Source of the DNA: Bryobacterales bacterium
GTDB lineage: Bacteria; Acidobacteriota; Terriglobia; Bryobacterales; Bryobacteraceae
Direction of reading: 5' to 3'
Assembly: GCA_003166865.1 (NCBI GenBank)
Contig: PMUP01000064.1
Location: 1 to 64,000, forward strand
Length of the DNA stretch: 64,000 nucleotides
In this document: positions 25,384-36,502 of the stretch, piece by piece
Numbering within the stretch: the stretch's first letter is position 1
How the letters are laid out: every line of letters starts with the position of its first letter
Translations under genes and position numbers: made by a program
Notes under the pieces: model-generated
Told to the model about the DNA's origin: nothing
Database searches by the model: none
Seen by the model: the letters and a program-made list of their open reading frames with translations, nothing else

Positions 25384-27309
25384 CTAAGGAACCACGGGCA
25401 ACCACACCGCGCTCGCCTGGCCGGCCGATCGGTACACGGTCTCGGTCGCCTTCAAGTAATCCGCCGGCTTGGCGTAGAAAATATTCGGCACGAAGGTCTG
25501 CGGATTCCGGTCGTACAGCGGAAACCAGCTGGACTGGATCTGCACCATAATTCGATGGCCTGGTTCGAACACGTGGTTGGTGGTAGGCAGCGCGAAGCGA
25601 TAGCGCTGCGGTTGGCCGGCCGGAATGGCCGACGGATGCTCAAAGCTCTCGCGGTAGCGGCCTCGAAAAATATCCATGGAAACCGCGAGCTCGTATCCGC
25701 CCAGCTCCGGTTGGCTGGGAACTTCGTCGGGGGAGACGTCGATCAGCTTCACCACCCAATCTGAATCGGTGCCGGTAGTTGATGCAAAAAGCTCGGCAAC
25801 CGGCGCGCCGCTAATCCGCACGGGCGCCGTGAGCACCCCCGATGCATACGTCAACACATCGGTGCGGTCGGCCACGAAGCGCTGATCGGTGATCAGCCAC
25901 TGCCTCCAGCGCTCGCCGTCGGAGAAGCGAACCGGGCGCGAGAGATACGGAACCGGCTTGGCGGGATCGGAGACGTAGGAGTCCGCGGCGGATTCAGAGC
26001 CGGTTGGTTTGTCGAATCCCAAGCCGAAGTCCGATTCCAGATAGAGCGGCTTCAGCGGTGCGGCGCAGCCCTGTTCGCAGGCCAGCGGCCAGTTTTTCAA
26101 GCGATCCCAGTGGTTCTCGCCGGTGTTGTAGATGAACACGGGCGGCGTGTCAGCCTTCGGCCCATCCGTTTTCAGGTACTGATCGAAAAATGGTTTGAGC
26201 ACGTCGCGCCGGAACTGAAGCGTGGTGTCGCCGTCCCATTTCAGCGGCCCGAGATTATAGCCGTCGGCATTCACCTGGCTGTGCCTCCAAGGACCCATAA
26301 CCAAGTAATTGTGATCGGCCTGCCCGCGCGCCTTGAGGGCCAGATAACAATGAATTGCGCCCCACATGTCCTCCTGGTCCCACAAACCCTGCAGCCACAT
26401 GACCGGGATCTGCGGGGGATGCTCGACGATCAACTTGTCGAGGGCTTGGCCTTGCCAAAAGGCGTCGTAAGCCGGATGCTCGATCATCTTTTCGTCCCAC
26501 GGAAGTTGATCGAGGCCATGCAGGCGGGCATAAGCGCCCGCGGATCCGGCCTGGCGGAAGGCTTCGTAGTCGTCGTAAGCGCCGCGAGGAACGGCCTCGC
26601 CTTCATCCTTCTTGGTGGTCTGTTGTGAGGTGTAATCGAAGTTGGTTTGGCGGAACGCCCCGTAGTGAAACCAATCGTCGCCCATCCATCCGTCCACCAT
26701 GGGGCTCTCGGGAGCCGCGACCTTCAAGGCCGGGTGCGGGTTGAGCAGCGCCATGACAACGGTGAAACCTTCATAGGAAGAGCCGATCATTCCCACTCTT
26801 CCGTTGGTCTCGGGCGTGTTCTTCACCAGCCAGTCGATAGTGTCGTAGGCATCGGTCACGTGATCCGTCGCGGTGGCGTTCAGCGGGCCGCGGACAGGCC
26901 GGGTCATGACGTAGTCGCCCTCGGATTTGTACTTGCCGCGCACGTCCTGAAAGACGCGGATGTAGCCGTCCTTGACGAACACCTCGTCGCTCAGCGGCAG
27001 GATCGCGAGCATGTGCGGGCTATTGGTTCGCTCAGCGCGTTTGGAGGCGTTGTAGGGAGTGCGCGTCAGCAGAATCGGCGCGTTCCTGGCGCCTTTGGGC
27101 AGTACAATGACGGTATACAATTTCACTCCATCGCGCATGGGAATCATCAGTTCGCGCTTGATGTAGTCGTCGTTGACGGAGGGGGCGGTGACGGCCTTGG
27201 GAATGTCATTGTCGGCGACGGACAATGGCGCCATAGCGCAAAACGCCGTGAGTAAAGTGGCTCCCAGAAGGCCCGAGATGTTTCGGTTGTGACGCGGTTC
27301 CTGCTGCAT
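25384..27309 (-). CDS. CocE/NonD-family secreted hydrolase
   Basis: 641 residues. Signal-like N-terminus (LLGATLLTAFCAMAPLSVA). The alpha/beta-hydrolase nucleophile motif is GMIGSSYEGF (GxSYxG), preceded by YDTIDWLVKNTPETNGRVG, both diagnostic for the X-Pro dipeptidyl-peptidase/cocaine-esterase family. The C-terminal beta-jelly-roll domain (RISGAPVAELFASTTGTDSDWVVKLIDV) is complete. Family members are acylaminopeptidases, glutaryl-7-ACA acylases or esterases; the substrate is not readable from sequence. Its stop is 35 bp from the end of the ADOP gene (convergent). Confidence 0.9.
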   Translation of the reverse strand: MQQEPRHNRNISGLLGATLLTAFCAMAPLSVADNDIPKAVTAPSVNDDYIKRELMIPMRDGVKLYTVIVLPKGARNAPILLTRTPYNASKRAERTNSPHMLAILPLSDEVFVKDGYIRVFQDVRGKYKSEGDYVMTRPVRGPLNATATDHVTDAYDTIDWLVKNTPETNGRVGMIGSSYEGFTVVMALLNPHPALKVAAPESPMVDGWMGDDWFHYGAFRQTNFDYTSQQTTKKDEGEAVPRGAYDDYEAFRQAGSAGAYARLHGLDQLPWDEKMIEHPAYDAFWQGQALDKLIVEHPPQIPVMWLQGLWDQEDMWGAIHCYLALKARGQADHNYLVMGPWRHSQVNADGYNLGPLKWDGDTTLQFRRDVLKPFFDQYLKTDGPKADTPPVFIYNTGENHWDRLKNWPLACEQGCAAPLKPLYLESDFGLGFDKPTGSESAADSYVSDPAKPVPYLSRPVRFSDGERWRQWLITDQRFVADRTDVLTYASGVLTAPVRISGAPVAELFASTTGTDSDWVVKLIDVSPDEVPSQPELGGYELAVSMDIFRGRYRESFEHPSAIPAGQPQRYRFALPTTNHVFEPGHRIMVQIQSSWFPLYDRNPQTFVPNIFYAKPADYLKATETVYRSAGQASAVWLPVVP

Positions 27310-27325
27310 GCGAATATTTTAGCTT

Positions 27326-27940
27326 ATGAGCGACGATCTTCAGAAGCAGTTCGGACAAATCGACATCTACCTTTTCGACCAGTTGCTGCGCGGCAGGATT
27401 GTGCGCGGGATGCGGATTTTCGAGGCGGGCTGTGGCTTCGGACGCAATTTGGTTTACATGCTCAGGGAAGGATATGAGGTCTTTGGCGTGGACGCGGACG
27501 CACGGGCTATTGACGCGGTGCGCCGCCTGGCCACTTCGCTGGCGCCGGCTCTCCAGGCAGAGAACTTTCGCGTGGAGGCCATCGAAGCCACGTCCTTCAC
27601 GGAGCCCTTCGCCGACCTGGTGATCAGCAGCGCGGTCCTCCACTTCGCGCGCGACGGCCATCACTTTGACGCCATGCTGCGCGGAACATGGCGGGTATTG
27701 AAGCCGGGCGGTTTATTCTTCTGCCGCTTGGCGTCGTCGATTGGAATGGAACATCAGGTGAAACCGATCGTCGGCCGCCGCTTCCTGTTGCCCGATGGTT
27801 CGGAGCGCTATCTGGTGGACGAGGCCATGCTGGTGAGTCTCACAAAAGACCTCGGCGGGCAGTTGGCCGATCCATTGAAGACCACCGTCGTCCAGAACCA
27901 ACGCTCGATGACGACGTGGGTGGTGCGGAAAGATACTTGA
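27326..27940 (+). CDS. Class I SAM-dependent methyltransferase
   Basis: 204 residues. The SAM-binding motif I is IFEAGCGFGRNLVYML (about 32-47), followed by the acidic end of strand 2 (VFGVDAD) and motif II/post II VISSAVLHFARD. The C-terminal part, YLVDEAMLVSLTKDLGG, is short. It resembles UbiE/BioC-type small-molecule methyltransferases and tellurite-resistance TehB-like proteins; the substrate is unknown. It is divergent from the CocE gene with 16 bp between starts, and its stop is 3 bp from the end of gap. Confidence 0.85.
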   Translation: MSDDLQKQFGQIDIYLFDQLLRGRIVRGMRIFEAGCGFGRNLVYMLREGYEVFGVDADARAIDAVRRLATSLAPALQAENFRVEAIEATSFTEPFADLVISSAVLHFARDGHHFDAMLRGTWRVLKPGGLFFCRLASSIGMEHQVKPIVGRRFLLPDGSERYLVDEAMLVSLTKDLGGQLADPLKTTVVQNQRSMTTWVVRKDT

Positions 27941-27943
27941 GAG

Positions 27944-29809
<1,866 letters not shown>

Positions 29810-29813
<4 letters not shown>

Positions 29814-30682
29814 ACTTCCTCCGGCGGGGATGTTTCCTGATGCTGGATGGGGGCTTTTCCGACATAGAAGAACAGGCCGATTGCGACGGCGGTGGTGAGC
29901 AAGCCGCCTTCCGGGCCGTAGGCGCCTCCGCTCCAGCGTTCTCCGAGTCTCCAATGCATCGCGTAGCCTGTGACATCCATTGTAAACCCGCTGAGATTGA
30001 CGCCGAGCAAGGGCAGGGCCCAGTTCCAGCCGAAGTGCAGTCCGATGGGCAGCCAAAGATCGCCGCTGCGAAGGTAGGCGAAGCCGAGCACCACGCCCCA
30101 CAGGATGGTGTTTGTCAGCGCGAGCGGGCCGAAGTTCAGATTCTGCGAGTGGGCCAGGCCGAACAGGACGGCGACGGGAAGAATGGTCGCGAAGGGGCCA
30201 ATACCTTTCACCAGCACTTGAAAGCCATAGCCGCGAAACAGCATTTCTTCACCGACAGCGCCGAACAGGAGCAGTATGGAAACGAAGAGCATGGAGGGCC
30301 AGCGGAAGTGTTCGTTCGGAACGGACTCGAGATCTGCTCCGCGCAGCACCAGCGGAATCACGACCACCACCATTGCCGCGCCAATACCGCCCAATACCCC
30401 GAAGGATAGATTGCGTCGGGAAGCGGCGGTCCAGCCCAGGCCGATATCGGCTAGTCTTCCGCGTTCGTAAATGCGGACCGCGAGCGTATTGGCGACGGCG
30501 GCGGCGGCGAACGTGCCCAGGGTTGAGATGACGAAGACCGGCGCGCCGATCAAGGCGATGATGATCGGAAAAACAAAATAGTAGCCCAGCGCCGCGATCA
30601 GAGCGAACACGCCCACGCGCAAGGCCAGACCCAGCAGTTTCTGGCGCCGGGCGGCGGTGGAGACTGGCGGCGAGGGTTGCAA
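29810..30682 (-). CDS. CPBP-family intramembrane glutamic protease
   Basis: 290 residues, about eight membrane helices. All conserved motifs are present: EEMLFR (145-150; catalytic Glu pair), FGLAH (174-178), and HFGWN (His216, Asn220) in GLHFGWNWA. The bacterial family (Rce1-like/ABI) cleaves membrane proteins or confers bacteriocin immunity. Its stop overlaps the start of the next gene, so the two are translationally coupled, which suggests the secreted partner is functionally linked. Confidence 0.9.
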
Positions 30683-30691
30683 TCCTCAATG

Positions 30692-31213
30692 TTAATCGAA
30701 TAAGGAAATACCGGCGATGCCGGACGCTCCTGCGGCAATGCAAGCCGCGGCGTTTTCACGCGTGACCCCGCCCAATGCGTAGACCGGCAGACGGACGCTG
30801 GCGGCGGCTTCTCGAAAAGCTTGGATGCCGATGGGCGCGAGGGATTTCGTGGGACTCGGGAAAACTGGCCCGTACACCGCGAAATCGGCGCCCTCGCGTT
30901 CGGCCGCGCGCAGTTCTTCGATGGTGTGGCAGGAGACACCGATCAAGAAGCCCGCGGGTGTGATCCGGCGAATCGTGTCCGGCGCCATCGATCCGGCGGG
31001 CAGATGTACCCCGTGTGCACCACAGGCCAGCGCGACATCGGTGCGCTTGTTCACCAGAATCCGGCTCCTTTGTGCAACTCGCCTGATCCTTGCCACCAAA
31101 TCACTCAGCGCTCGCGCGGAAAGCTCTTTGGCGCGAATCTGAATCATCTCGACGCCATCGGCGGCGGCGCGCGTGGCCACTTCGAGCGAATCGGTAATGC
31201 AGTAGCGCTTCAT
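30692..31213 (-). CDS. Thiamine-phosphate synthase-like (ThiE/TenI) protein
   Basis: 173 residues; ThiE is usually about 200-220, so this is a short member. ThiE landmarks are visible: MIQIRAKELSARAL, RSRILVNKRTDVALACGAHGVHLP, IGVSCHTIEELRAAEREGADFAVYGPVFPSPTK, and VYALGGVTRENAAACIAAGASGIAGI. The active-site region conserved in true synthases (V-N-D-R / G-x-x-x-T-K) is partly present. TenI-like enzymes (thiazole tautomerases) are an alternative. It follows modC by 14 bp and may be read through from it. Confidence 0.8.
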   Translation of the reverse strand: MKRYCITDSLEVATRAAADGVEMIQIRAKELSARALSDLVARIRRVAQRSRILVNKRTDVALACGAHGVHLPAGSMAPDTIRRITPAGFLIGVSCHTIEELRAAEREGADFAVYGPVFPSPTKSLAPIGIQAFREAAASVRLPVYALGGVTRENAAACIAAGASGIAGISLFD

Positions 31214-31227
31214 ATGTCTGTACTACT

Positions 31228-32298
31228 TCAGAGGACCCGCAGGCCGGCGCGGGGGAACTCGATCACCCATTCCTTCACACCATTGTGTTGCTCGAGAACG
31301 TCCGGCGGCACTTCCACGGCGATCTCGCCTGAAAACTCCAGACGCACTCGCTCGGGCTTCTCCACCGTGCGAAGCAGCGTGGCGGGGATCTGATTGAACG
31401 CCGGGCGGCCATTGTGGGGCGCCACGGAAAGCTGATCGGGCCGGACATACAACCACACTTGGTCGCCAATCAGCCGGCCGGGGAAATAGGGACCCGCCAG
31501 CTCGAAATCCTGATAACGCAGCCGGCTGGTATTGCGGCCCGGATCAAGCGACCGGATCTCCACGGGCAAGACGTTGTAGAGTCCCAGCAATCGCGCGACA
31601 TCCGCATTGGCAGGCTGTTCACAGACTTTACGTGGCGTTCCGCTCTGCACCGCGCGGCCTTCGCGCAGCACGATCATCTCGTCGGCCAGTGTAAGGCATT
31701 CTTCGGTGTCGTGCGTGACCAGCAAGATGGGCGTTCCAAACTCCTGCCGAACCTGCCGGAGCACGGAATAGAGCTCGGCTCTGAGCGGAGCATCCAGACC
31801 GCGCGTGGGTTCGTCCAGCAACAAGACGCGCGACGCTCCGATCAATGCACGGGCGATGGAACAACGCTGTTTCTGTCCGCCCGAAAGCTGATAGGGCCTG
31901 TGCCCGGCGACTTCGCCCAAGTGGAATTTCTCAAGCATCTCGGTCACCTTGCGGTGCCGGCCGAGCCTCGGCGCGCGCTCGGCCGCGAACTCCAGGTTTT
32001 GCCGCAGCGTCATGTGCGGGAAAAGCGCGTAGTTTTGAAAAACGTATCCACAGTGGCGCGATCTGGGAGGCAGATGCACACGCGCGGCGCCGTCGAACAG
32101 AATCTGGTCGTCAAGCAGGATGCGGCCTTCATCGGGGTGCACGAAGCCGGCGATGGAGTCGAGCGTCAGCGTTTTTCCGGCCCCGCTCGAACCAAACAGC
32201 ACCGTCACTCCGGCTGCGGCGTGAAATTCGAGATCGAGCGAAAAACCGGCGGAATCGGGGCCTGGAGCGTACTGCTTGCGAATCCGGGCCTGGATCAT
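31228..32298 (-). CDS. modC: Molybdate ABC transporter ATP-binding protein
   Basis: 356 residues, the expected ModC length. Walker A is GSSGAGKT (36-43), signature LSGGQKQR (138-145) and Walker B LLLDEPTRGLD. Residues about 285-356 carry a MOP/TOBE-like domain (YVRPDQLSVAPHN ... RVRLEFSGEIAVEVP), which binds molybdate or tungstate and distinguishes ModC from generic ATPases. Its start overlaps the modB stop by 4 bp. No modA is adjacent. Confidence 0.9.
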   Translation of the reverse strand: MIQARIRKQYAPGPDSAGFSLDLEFHAAAGVTVLFGSSGAGKTLTLDSIAGFVHPDEGRILLDDQILFDGAARVHLPPRSRHCGYVFQNYALFPHMTLRQNLEFAAERAPRLGRHRKVTEMLEKFHLGEVAGHRPYQLSGGQKQRCSIARALIGASRVLLLDEPTRGLDAPLRAELYSVLRQVRQEFGTPILLVTHDTEECLTLADEMIVLREGRAVQSGTPRKVCEQPANADVARLLGLYNVLPVEIRSLDPGRNTSRLRYQDFELAGPYFPGRLIGDQVWLYVRPDQLSVAPHNGRPAFNQIPATLLRTVEKPERVRLEFSGEIAVEVPPDVLEQHNGVKEWVIEFPRAGLRVL

Positions 32299-32978
32299 AA
32301 AGCAGTCTGGCGAGGTCCGAAGGGGTTGGAGGTGAGGCGATTCGCTAGTGTGAGAATGACGAGCGCGATCACAGAGATGATGAGCACCAGGACGCGAGCG
32401 GGTCCGCCGTTGCCTGATTCCACGGCGTCGAAGATTGCGATGGAAACCGTTTGGGTGCGGCCTGGAATATCGCCGGCGATCATGAGCGTGACGCCGAAAT
32501 CACCCAGCGATCGGGCGAAGGCCAGCGCGGCCGCGGCAAGTATGGACCGCCTCACCAGCGGCAGGGTCACTCTCCAGAACAGCCGCAGTTCGGTGGCGCC
32601 CAGGTTGCGCGCCGCGCGTTCGTACGATCGATCGACGTTTTCGAAAGCAGCTCGGGCGGACTTTACCAGCAGCGGCGTGGAATGAAACAGCGAGGCCACC
32701 ACCGCCGCCTGCCAGGTGAAGACCAGCGGCCCACCGAACAGCCATTCATAGAGGTGGCCGATGGGACTGGCTCGGCCGAGCAAGACCAGCAGATAGTAGC
32801 CCAGGACGGTCGGCGGCAGCACCAGCGGCAGAGTGACTGCGGCATCCAAAACTTCTTTGCCGCGAAACGACCGGTTCGCCAAAGTCCATGCCAGCCACAG
32901 CCCGATCGCGAGCGCGATTGCGGTGGAAATCACGGCCACGCGCAAGCTGAGCCACAGCGGAAACCAATCGATGGGCAT
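32295..32978 (-). CDS. modB: Molybdate ABC transporter permease
   Basis: 227 residues with about five membrane helices. The EAA-type cytoplasmic loop is ERAARNLGATELRLFWRVTLPLVRRSILAAAALAFARSLGDFGVT, diagnostic for ModB/CysT-type permeases. It is the first gene of the modBC pair on this strand; its start is 56 bp from the end of the upstream VOC gene. The binding protein ModA normally precedes modB but is not in the flanks. Confidence 0.9.
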   Translation of the reverse strand: MPIDWFPLWLSLRVAVISTAIALAIGLWLAWTLANRSFRGKEVLDAAVTLPLVLPPTVLGYYLLVLLGRASPIGHLYEWLFGGPLVFTWQAAVVASLFHSTPLLVKSARAAFENVDRSYERAARNLGATELRLFWRVTLPLVRRSILAAAALAFARSLGDFGVTLMIAGDIPGRTQTVSIAIFDAVESGNGGPARVLVLIISVIALVILTLANRLTSNPFGPRQTAL

Positions 32979-33033
32979 GGAGATATTTCATGTTAGCGCA
33001 GGGCGGGCTGAAACATGCCGATGGTTTTACGTT

Positions 33034-33441
33034 CTACTGCGGGCTAACATCCGCAATGTGCGTGGCGATCCACCACTGATTGCCAAACGCGTCTTCCACG
33101 CCGCCCATGCGGTCGCCCTGGGGCTGGTCCGCCGGCTCGCGAAGCGACTTCGCGCCCGCTTGGATAGCCCGCTGATAGACCGCGTCGACGTCCTCCATGT
33201 AAAGGTGAAGCATACCCGGAAAGTTTTTCCCGCCGGCCCCGCCCTCGCCCATCATCACGGTTGAATCGCCAATCTTGATCTCGGCGTGTTGCACGGTTCC
33301 ATCCGGCCGCTTGGAAAGGTAAACTTCGGTAGCGCCAAACGCCTGCTTCGCAAATTCGATAAGCTTGGCCACGCCGGGAACCACGAGATACGGGGTTACG
33401 GTGTGGTGGCCCTCGGGAATCGGTTTTACTTTCGTTGTCAT
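33034..33441 (-). CDS. VOC-superfamily protein, PhnB/glyoxalase-like
   Basis: 135 residues. The fold signature is seen as HTVTPYLVVPGVAKLIEFAKQAFGA followed by RPDGTVQHAEIKIGDSTVMMGEGG and the C-terminal REPADQPQGDRMGGVEDAFGNQWWIATH. This is the PhnB-like (3-demethylubiquinone-methyltransferase-fold) branch of the vicinal-oxygen-chelate superfamily; these proteins often lack clear enzyme activity. It follows an AraC-type regulator by 60 bp on the same strand, a common pairing. Confidence 0.88.
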   Translation of the reverse strand: MTTKVKPIPEGHHTVTPYLVVPGVAKLIEFAKQAFGATEVYLSKRPDGTVQHAEIKIGDSTVMMGEGGAGGKNFPGMLHLYMEDVDAVYQRAIQAGAKSLREPADQPQGDRMGGVEDAFGNQWWIATHIADVSPQ

Positions 33442-33501
33442 GCAGCCATTGTGCGCCGAATCACCGCCGCCCGTATTGTAAAAATTTGGACCCGGGAGAG
33501 T

Positions 33502-34335
33502 TCAGTCCAGCGGCACGTGATTGCGATGCGGCGTCCGGTGCGCGAGATAGGCGGACGGATTGATGCCGGAGAACGCGCGGAAGTCATGAATGAAGTGGGC
33601 CTGATCGAAGTAGCCGCAATCGAGGGCGACATTGGCCCATTCGACGTTCTTGCGGCCTTCCATGCGGTCCAGGGCCCGGTGGAAGCGCCGGATACGGCAA
33701 AACACTTTGGGAGTGAATCCGGTTTCGTCGCGAAATACCTGGATGAATCGTTTGGGGCTCAGGCCAATCTGTTCGCTCACCGACGCCATGGTTGTCATGT
33801 GCGGCGCAGCCATGAACCGGCGCAAGGCGAATCCCACGGCGCCATGGTGATCCAAGCCGTGGTGATCGAATCCTCGCGTGAGTTCGGCCAACAGGAATTG
33901 CTCCAGAATCTCGAAACGAGCTTCATTCGTCGCGGCCTCGAGCAGTCGATCGCGCAGATCGATCGCCGCTCTTCCCCATAGTGCGTCGAGTGACACGGTG
34001 GTGTCGCGCAACTCGCCAGCCGGTCTCCGCAGGAACGGGAACGCGCCGCCCGGCCGGAAATGTACACCCATCACGCAGGCCTGCTGCGCGGTGCCGACGA
34101 CCTGGTACTGCGAGTGGGCGCCCGAGAGCAGCGCTCCGCGAAAGGTCTGGCAGCGATCGGTGTCGTCGCGATCGTAGACGCTGGACCGGTCTTCGAGCAA
34201 ATTGATCACGATCTGCATTTCACCAGTAGGCAGAATCCGTTCCTTGGCGTGGGGTTGCGTGTAGCCTTCGTAGAGCCACAGCAAGTGCACGAATTGCGAG
34301 AGCGGCGGGCCCGGAACGTACCTTAGGAAGAGCAT
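33502..34335 (-). CDS. AraC-family transcriptional regulator
   Basis: 277 residues. The C-terminal pair of helix-turn-helices is in SVSEQIGLSPKRFIQVFRDETGFTPKVFCRIRRFHRAL and NVALDCGYFDQAHFIHDFRAFSGINPSAYL. The N-terminal half (RYVPGPPLSQFVHLLWLYEG ... RILPTGEMQIVINL) is the DUF6597-type sensor common in regulators of VOC genes. It probably controls itself and the VOC gene downstream. No operator was recognised. Confidence 0.9.
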   Translation of the reverse strand: MLFLRYVPGPPLSQFVHLLWLYEGYTQPHAKERILPTGEMQIVINLLEDRSSVYDRDDTDRCQTFRGALLSGAHSQYQVVGTAQQACVMGVHFRPGGAFPFLRRPAGELRDTTVSLDALWGRAAIDLRDRLLEAATNEARFEILEQFLLAELTRGFDHHGLDHHGAVGFALRRFMAAPHMTTMASVSEQIGLSPKRFIQVFRDETGFTPKVFCRIRRFHRALDRMEGRKNVEWANVALDCGYFDQAHFIHDFRAFSGINPSAYLAHRTPHRNHVPLD

Positions 34336-34395
34336 TACCAGCTCCTCCAGCTTCCCAGATTTGGCGATTACATACCTGAGGCACGCAACCGTGAT

Positions 34396-34704
34396 CTAGT
34401 CGTAACCATAAAAGTCCGAATCTCGCATACCCGTGACGGAGCCGTCCGGGTGCTTGTAGAAGCCGTCGAGGGCTACGCTCTTAGCGCCCGGTAGCCATGA
34501 CCACTTCAGAAAGCCTTGCACAACAACTCTAAGTGTGCCGTCTTCCCGCGGTTCGACGATAACTGAAAATGCACCCTTGCGGGTACCCAGCGCCACCTCT
34601 TCGCTTGGTTCGCTTGTCATCTGAGCCAGGCGTGAAAAAGGAAGCACCCTAAGCTCGCGTGCGCTAGCCTTCACCATCTGGCGAAACACTTGCGATCGGT
34701 TCAT
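34396..34704 (-). CDS. Hypothetical protein
   Basis: 102 residues from ATG 34704 (MNRSQVFRQMVKAS); a start at 34755 is also open but adds residues without clear composition bias. The product is mixed alpha/beta with a C-terminal strand-rich region (GAFSVIVEPREDGTLRVVVQGFLKWSWLPGAKSVALDGFYKHPDG) and no signal, helix anchor or catalytic motif that I recognise. It may be a small cytoplasmic protein of unknown role; the neighbouring genes do not help. Confidence 0.55.
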   Translation of the reverse strand: MNRSQVFRQMVKASARELRVLPFSRLAQMTSEPSEEVALGTRKGAFSVIVEPREDGTLRVVVQGFLKWSWLPGAKSVALDGFYKHPDGSVTGMRDSDFYGYD

Positions 34705-34958
34705 TTTCAACCCTGCACGGGAGTTATCGTACCCCACGTTGCGTGCGCCGCGCATATGGCGCCCAAATTTTGGTCAATCCGGGGCAGGGTCTGGCTGTCT
34801 CTGGTACAATGTCGGATAGATGTTTGCTTTTCCTCCGCGTTCGCGGATGAAAGTTCCCGCTCCCGGTCCCTGCTTGTTTCGCTACGTACGTCGCGACTTA
34901 TGTGGCAATCAGGCCTCTCCTGCTGTTTCAGCATGCAATTAAGCCACTTCATTTTGGA

Positions 34959-36032
34959 ATGAAACTCAGCGTTCAGATTACTCGCGGCATCGAATCCTTG
35001 TTCGGCACTCGCGACGAAAACATCCGCGTTCTCGAGAGTGGACTGAAGGTCACCGCCAGCCTGCTGAACGATTCGCTCGAAATCGAAGGCGCCGAACCGG
35101 ACGTGATTCGCGCCGCCAGCATTCTCGAGGATTATGTCAGTTTAGTGAAAGAAGGCCAGAGCTTCGCGAATGGCGACTTGAACAGTTATCTGCGGGTGGT
35201 CACCGCCGACCCCGAGGTCACTCTGCGCAGCCTGGTTCACAGCGGGCGTCAGCGGAATTTCGGAAAGAAGACGCTCGCGCCCAAGACCGTGAACCAGCGC
35301 CGCTACGTGGAAGCCATCGAGCGGCACGACCTGGTTTTTGGCGTCGGACCGGCGGGCACCGGAAAAACATATCTCGCCGTGGCCATGGCGGTTTCGGCGC
35401 TACTGAGCAAGCGCGTCTCGCGCATCGTGCTTACGCGTCCGGCCGTGGAAGCAGGCGAGCGCCTCGGATTCCTGCCCGGCAATCTCCAGGAAAAAGTCGA
35501 TCCGTATCTGCGCCCGCTCTACGATGCCCTGTACGACATGCTGGAAGCCGACCGGGTGGAGAAGTTGCTGGAGCGGGCCGTCATTGAAGTGGCGCCCATC
35601 GCGTTCATGCGCGGCCGCACGCTCAACGACAGTTTCATCATTCTGGACGAAGCGCAGAACAGCACCGCTGAACAGATGAAGATGGTGCTGACGCGCCAGG
35701 GCTTCAACTCCAAGATGGTGGTCACGGGCGATCTCACGCAGATCGACCTGCCGTCCGGAAAACGCAGCGGGCTGAGCGATGCCGTGGAGGTGCTGCGCGG
35801 CGTGGAAGGAATCAGCTTTGTCTATTTCGACGAACGCGACGTCGTTCGCCATATCCTGGTGCAGAGGATCGTAAAAGCCTACGAGCGCCATCAGGAAGCC
35901 ATCGGCGCTGGCCGCCAGCTGGCGTTAAGACTCACCGAACCCGCCGAGGCCGCGCTGCCGGCCACGCTTCCCGGAACTGACGCGCCGCTCCCGGTTGCGC
36001 CCGCGGAAAACCGCGAGATTCCACTGGTTTAA
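34959..36032 (+). CDS. PhoH-family ATPase
   Basis: 357 residues from ATG 34959 (MKLSVQITRG); an in-frame ATG at 34902 lies in a poorer context. The P-loop is GVGPAGTGKT (128-137), followed by LTRPAVEAGERLGFLPGDL-like text (here GNL) and Walker B FIILDEAQNS; TGDLTQIDLP is typical. PhoH-like proteins (PhoH/YbeZ) are nucleotide-binding partners of YbeY in RNA metabolism. It is followed 11 bp later by ybeY, the usual arrangement. The last 30 residues are Ala/Pro-rich and non-conserved. Confidence 0.93.
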   Translation: MKLSVQITRGIESLFGTRDENIRVLESGLKVTASLLNDSLEIEGAEPDVIRAASILEDYVSLVKEGQSFANGDLNSYLRVVTADPEVTLRSLVHSGRQRNFGKKTLAPKTVNQRRYVEAIERHDLVFGVGPAGTGKTYLAVAMAVSALLSKRVSRIVLTRPAVEAGERLGFLPGNLQEKVDPYLRPLYDALYDMLEADRVEKLLERAVIEVAPIAFMRGRTLNDSFIILDEAQNSTAEQMKMVLTRQGFNSKMVVTGDLTQIDLPSGKRSGLSDAVEVLRGVEGISFVYFDERDVVRHILVQRIVKAYERHQEAIGAGRQLALRLTEPAEAALPATLPGTDAPLPVAPAENREIPLV

Positions 36033-36043
36033 GAATACCTGCC

Positions 36044-36502
36044 ATGCCTCAAGAGCAGACCACTCTGCTATTCCATTCGGGCACTCCGGGCCTTGAGCGG
36101 GGCTTTTCACGGCGGCAGGCGCGCGCGTTTGCCAAACGTTTGGAGTCGGAAGTTACACGCGGACGGCCTTTCACCTGCCTGATCGCGGGAGATGCGGAGG
36201 TGCGGCGGCTGAACCGTGATTTTCGTAAGGATGACCGCGCTACGGATGTGCTGTCGTTTCCGTCCCGGCAGTCGCTTGGTTTCCTGGGCGACGTTGCTAT
36301 TTCGTTCGAGCATGCCAAGCGCCAGGCCGCCGAGTACGGGCACCCGGTTGGCCGGGAAATCGAGATCCTGATGCTGCATGGCGTTCTGCATTTGCTCGGC
36401 ATGGATCACGAGAAAGACCGCGGTCAAATGGCTCGGGCTGAAAATAAGTGGCGCGCGGCGCTGGGACTGCCCAACGGCCTGATCGCGAGGGTGCGGGCAT
36501 GA
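36044..36502 (+). CDS. ybeY: Endoribonuclease YbeY
   Basis: 152 residues. The zinc motif HGVLHLLGMDH (112-122, HGxLHLxGxDH) is complete, with the upstream YbeY segment TDVLSFPS. YbeY is a single-strand endoribonuclease involved in 16S rRNA 3'-end maturation and ribosome quality control. It lies between phoH and the CorC-like gene; its stop overlaps the next ATG (ATGA), so expression is coupled. Confidence 0.95.
   Translation: MPQEQTTLLFHSGTPGLERGFSRRQARAFAKRLESEVTRGRPFTCLIAGDAEVRRLNRDFRKDDRATDVLSFPSRQSLGFLGDVAISFEHAKRQAAEYGHPVGREIEILMLHGVLHLLGMDHEKDRGQMARAENKWRAALGLPNGLIARVRA

Noticed and set aside
31414-32685. 423-codon plus-strand ORF opposite modBC
   Set aside because: Shadow of ModC and ModB, which carry complete family motifs.
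34756-34958. Strong promoter before phoH
   Set aside because: TACAAT at 34805-34810 looks like a -10 but no -35 hexamer lies at a usable distance, so it is not listed as a feature.
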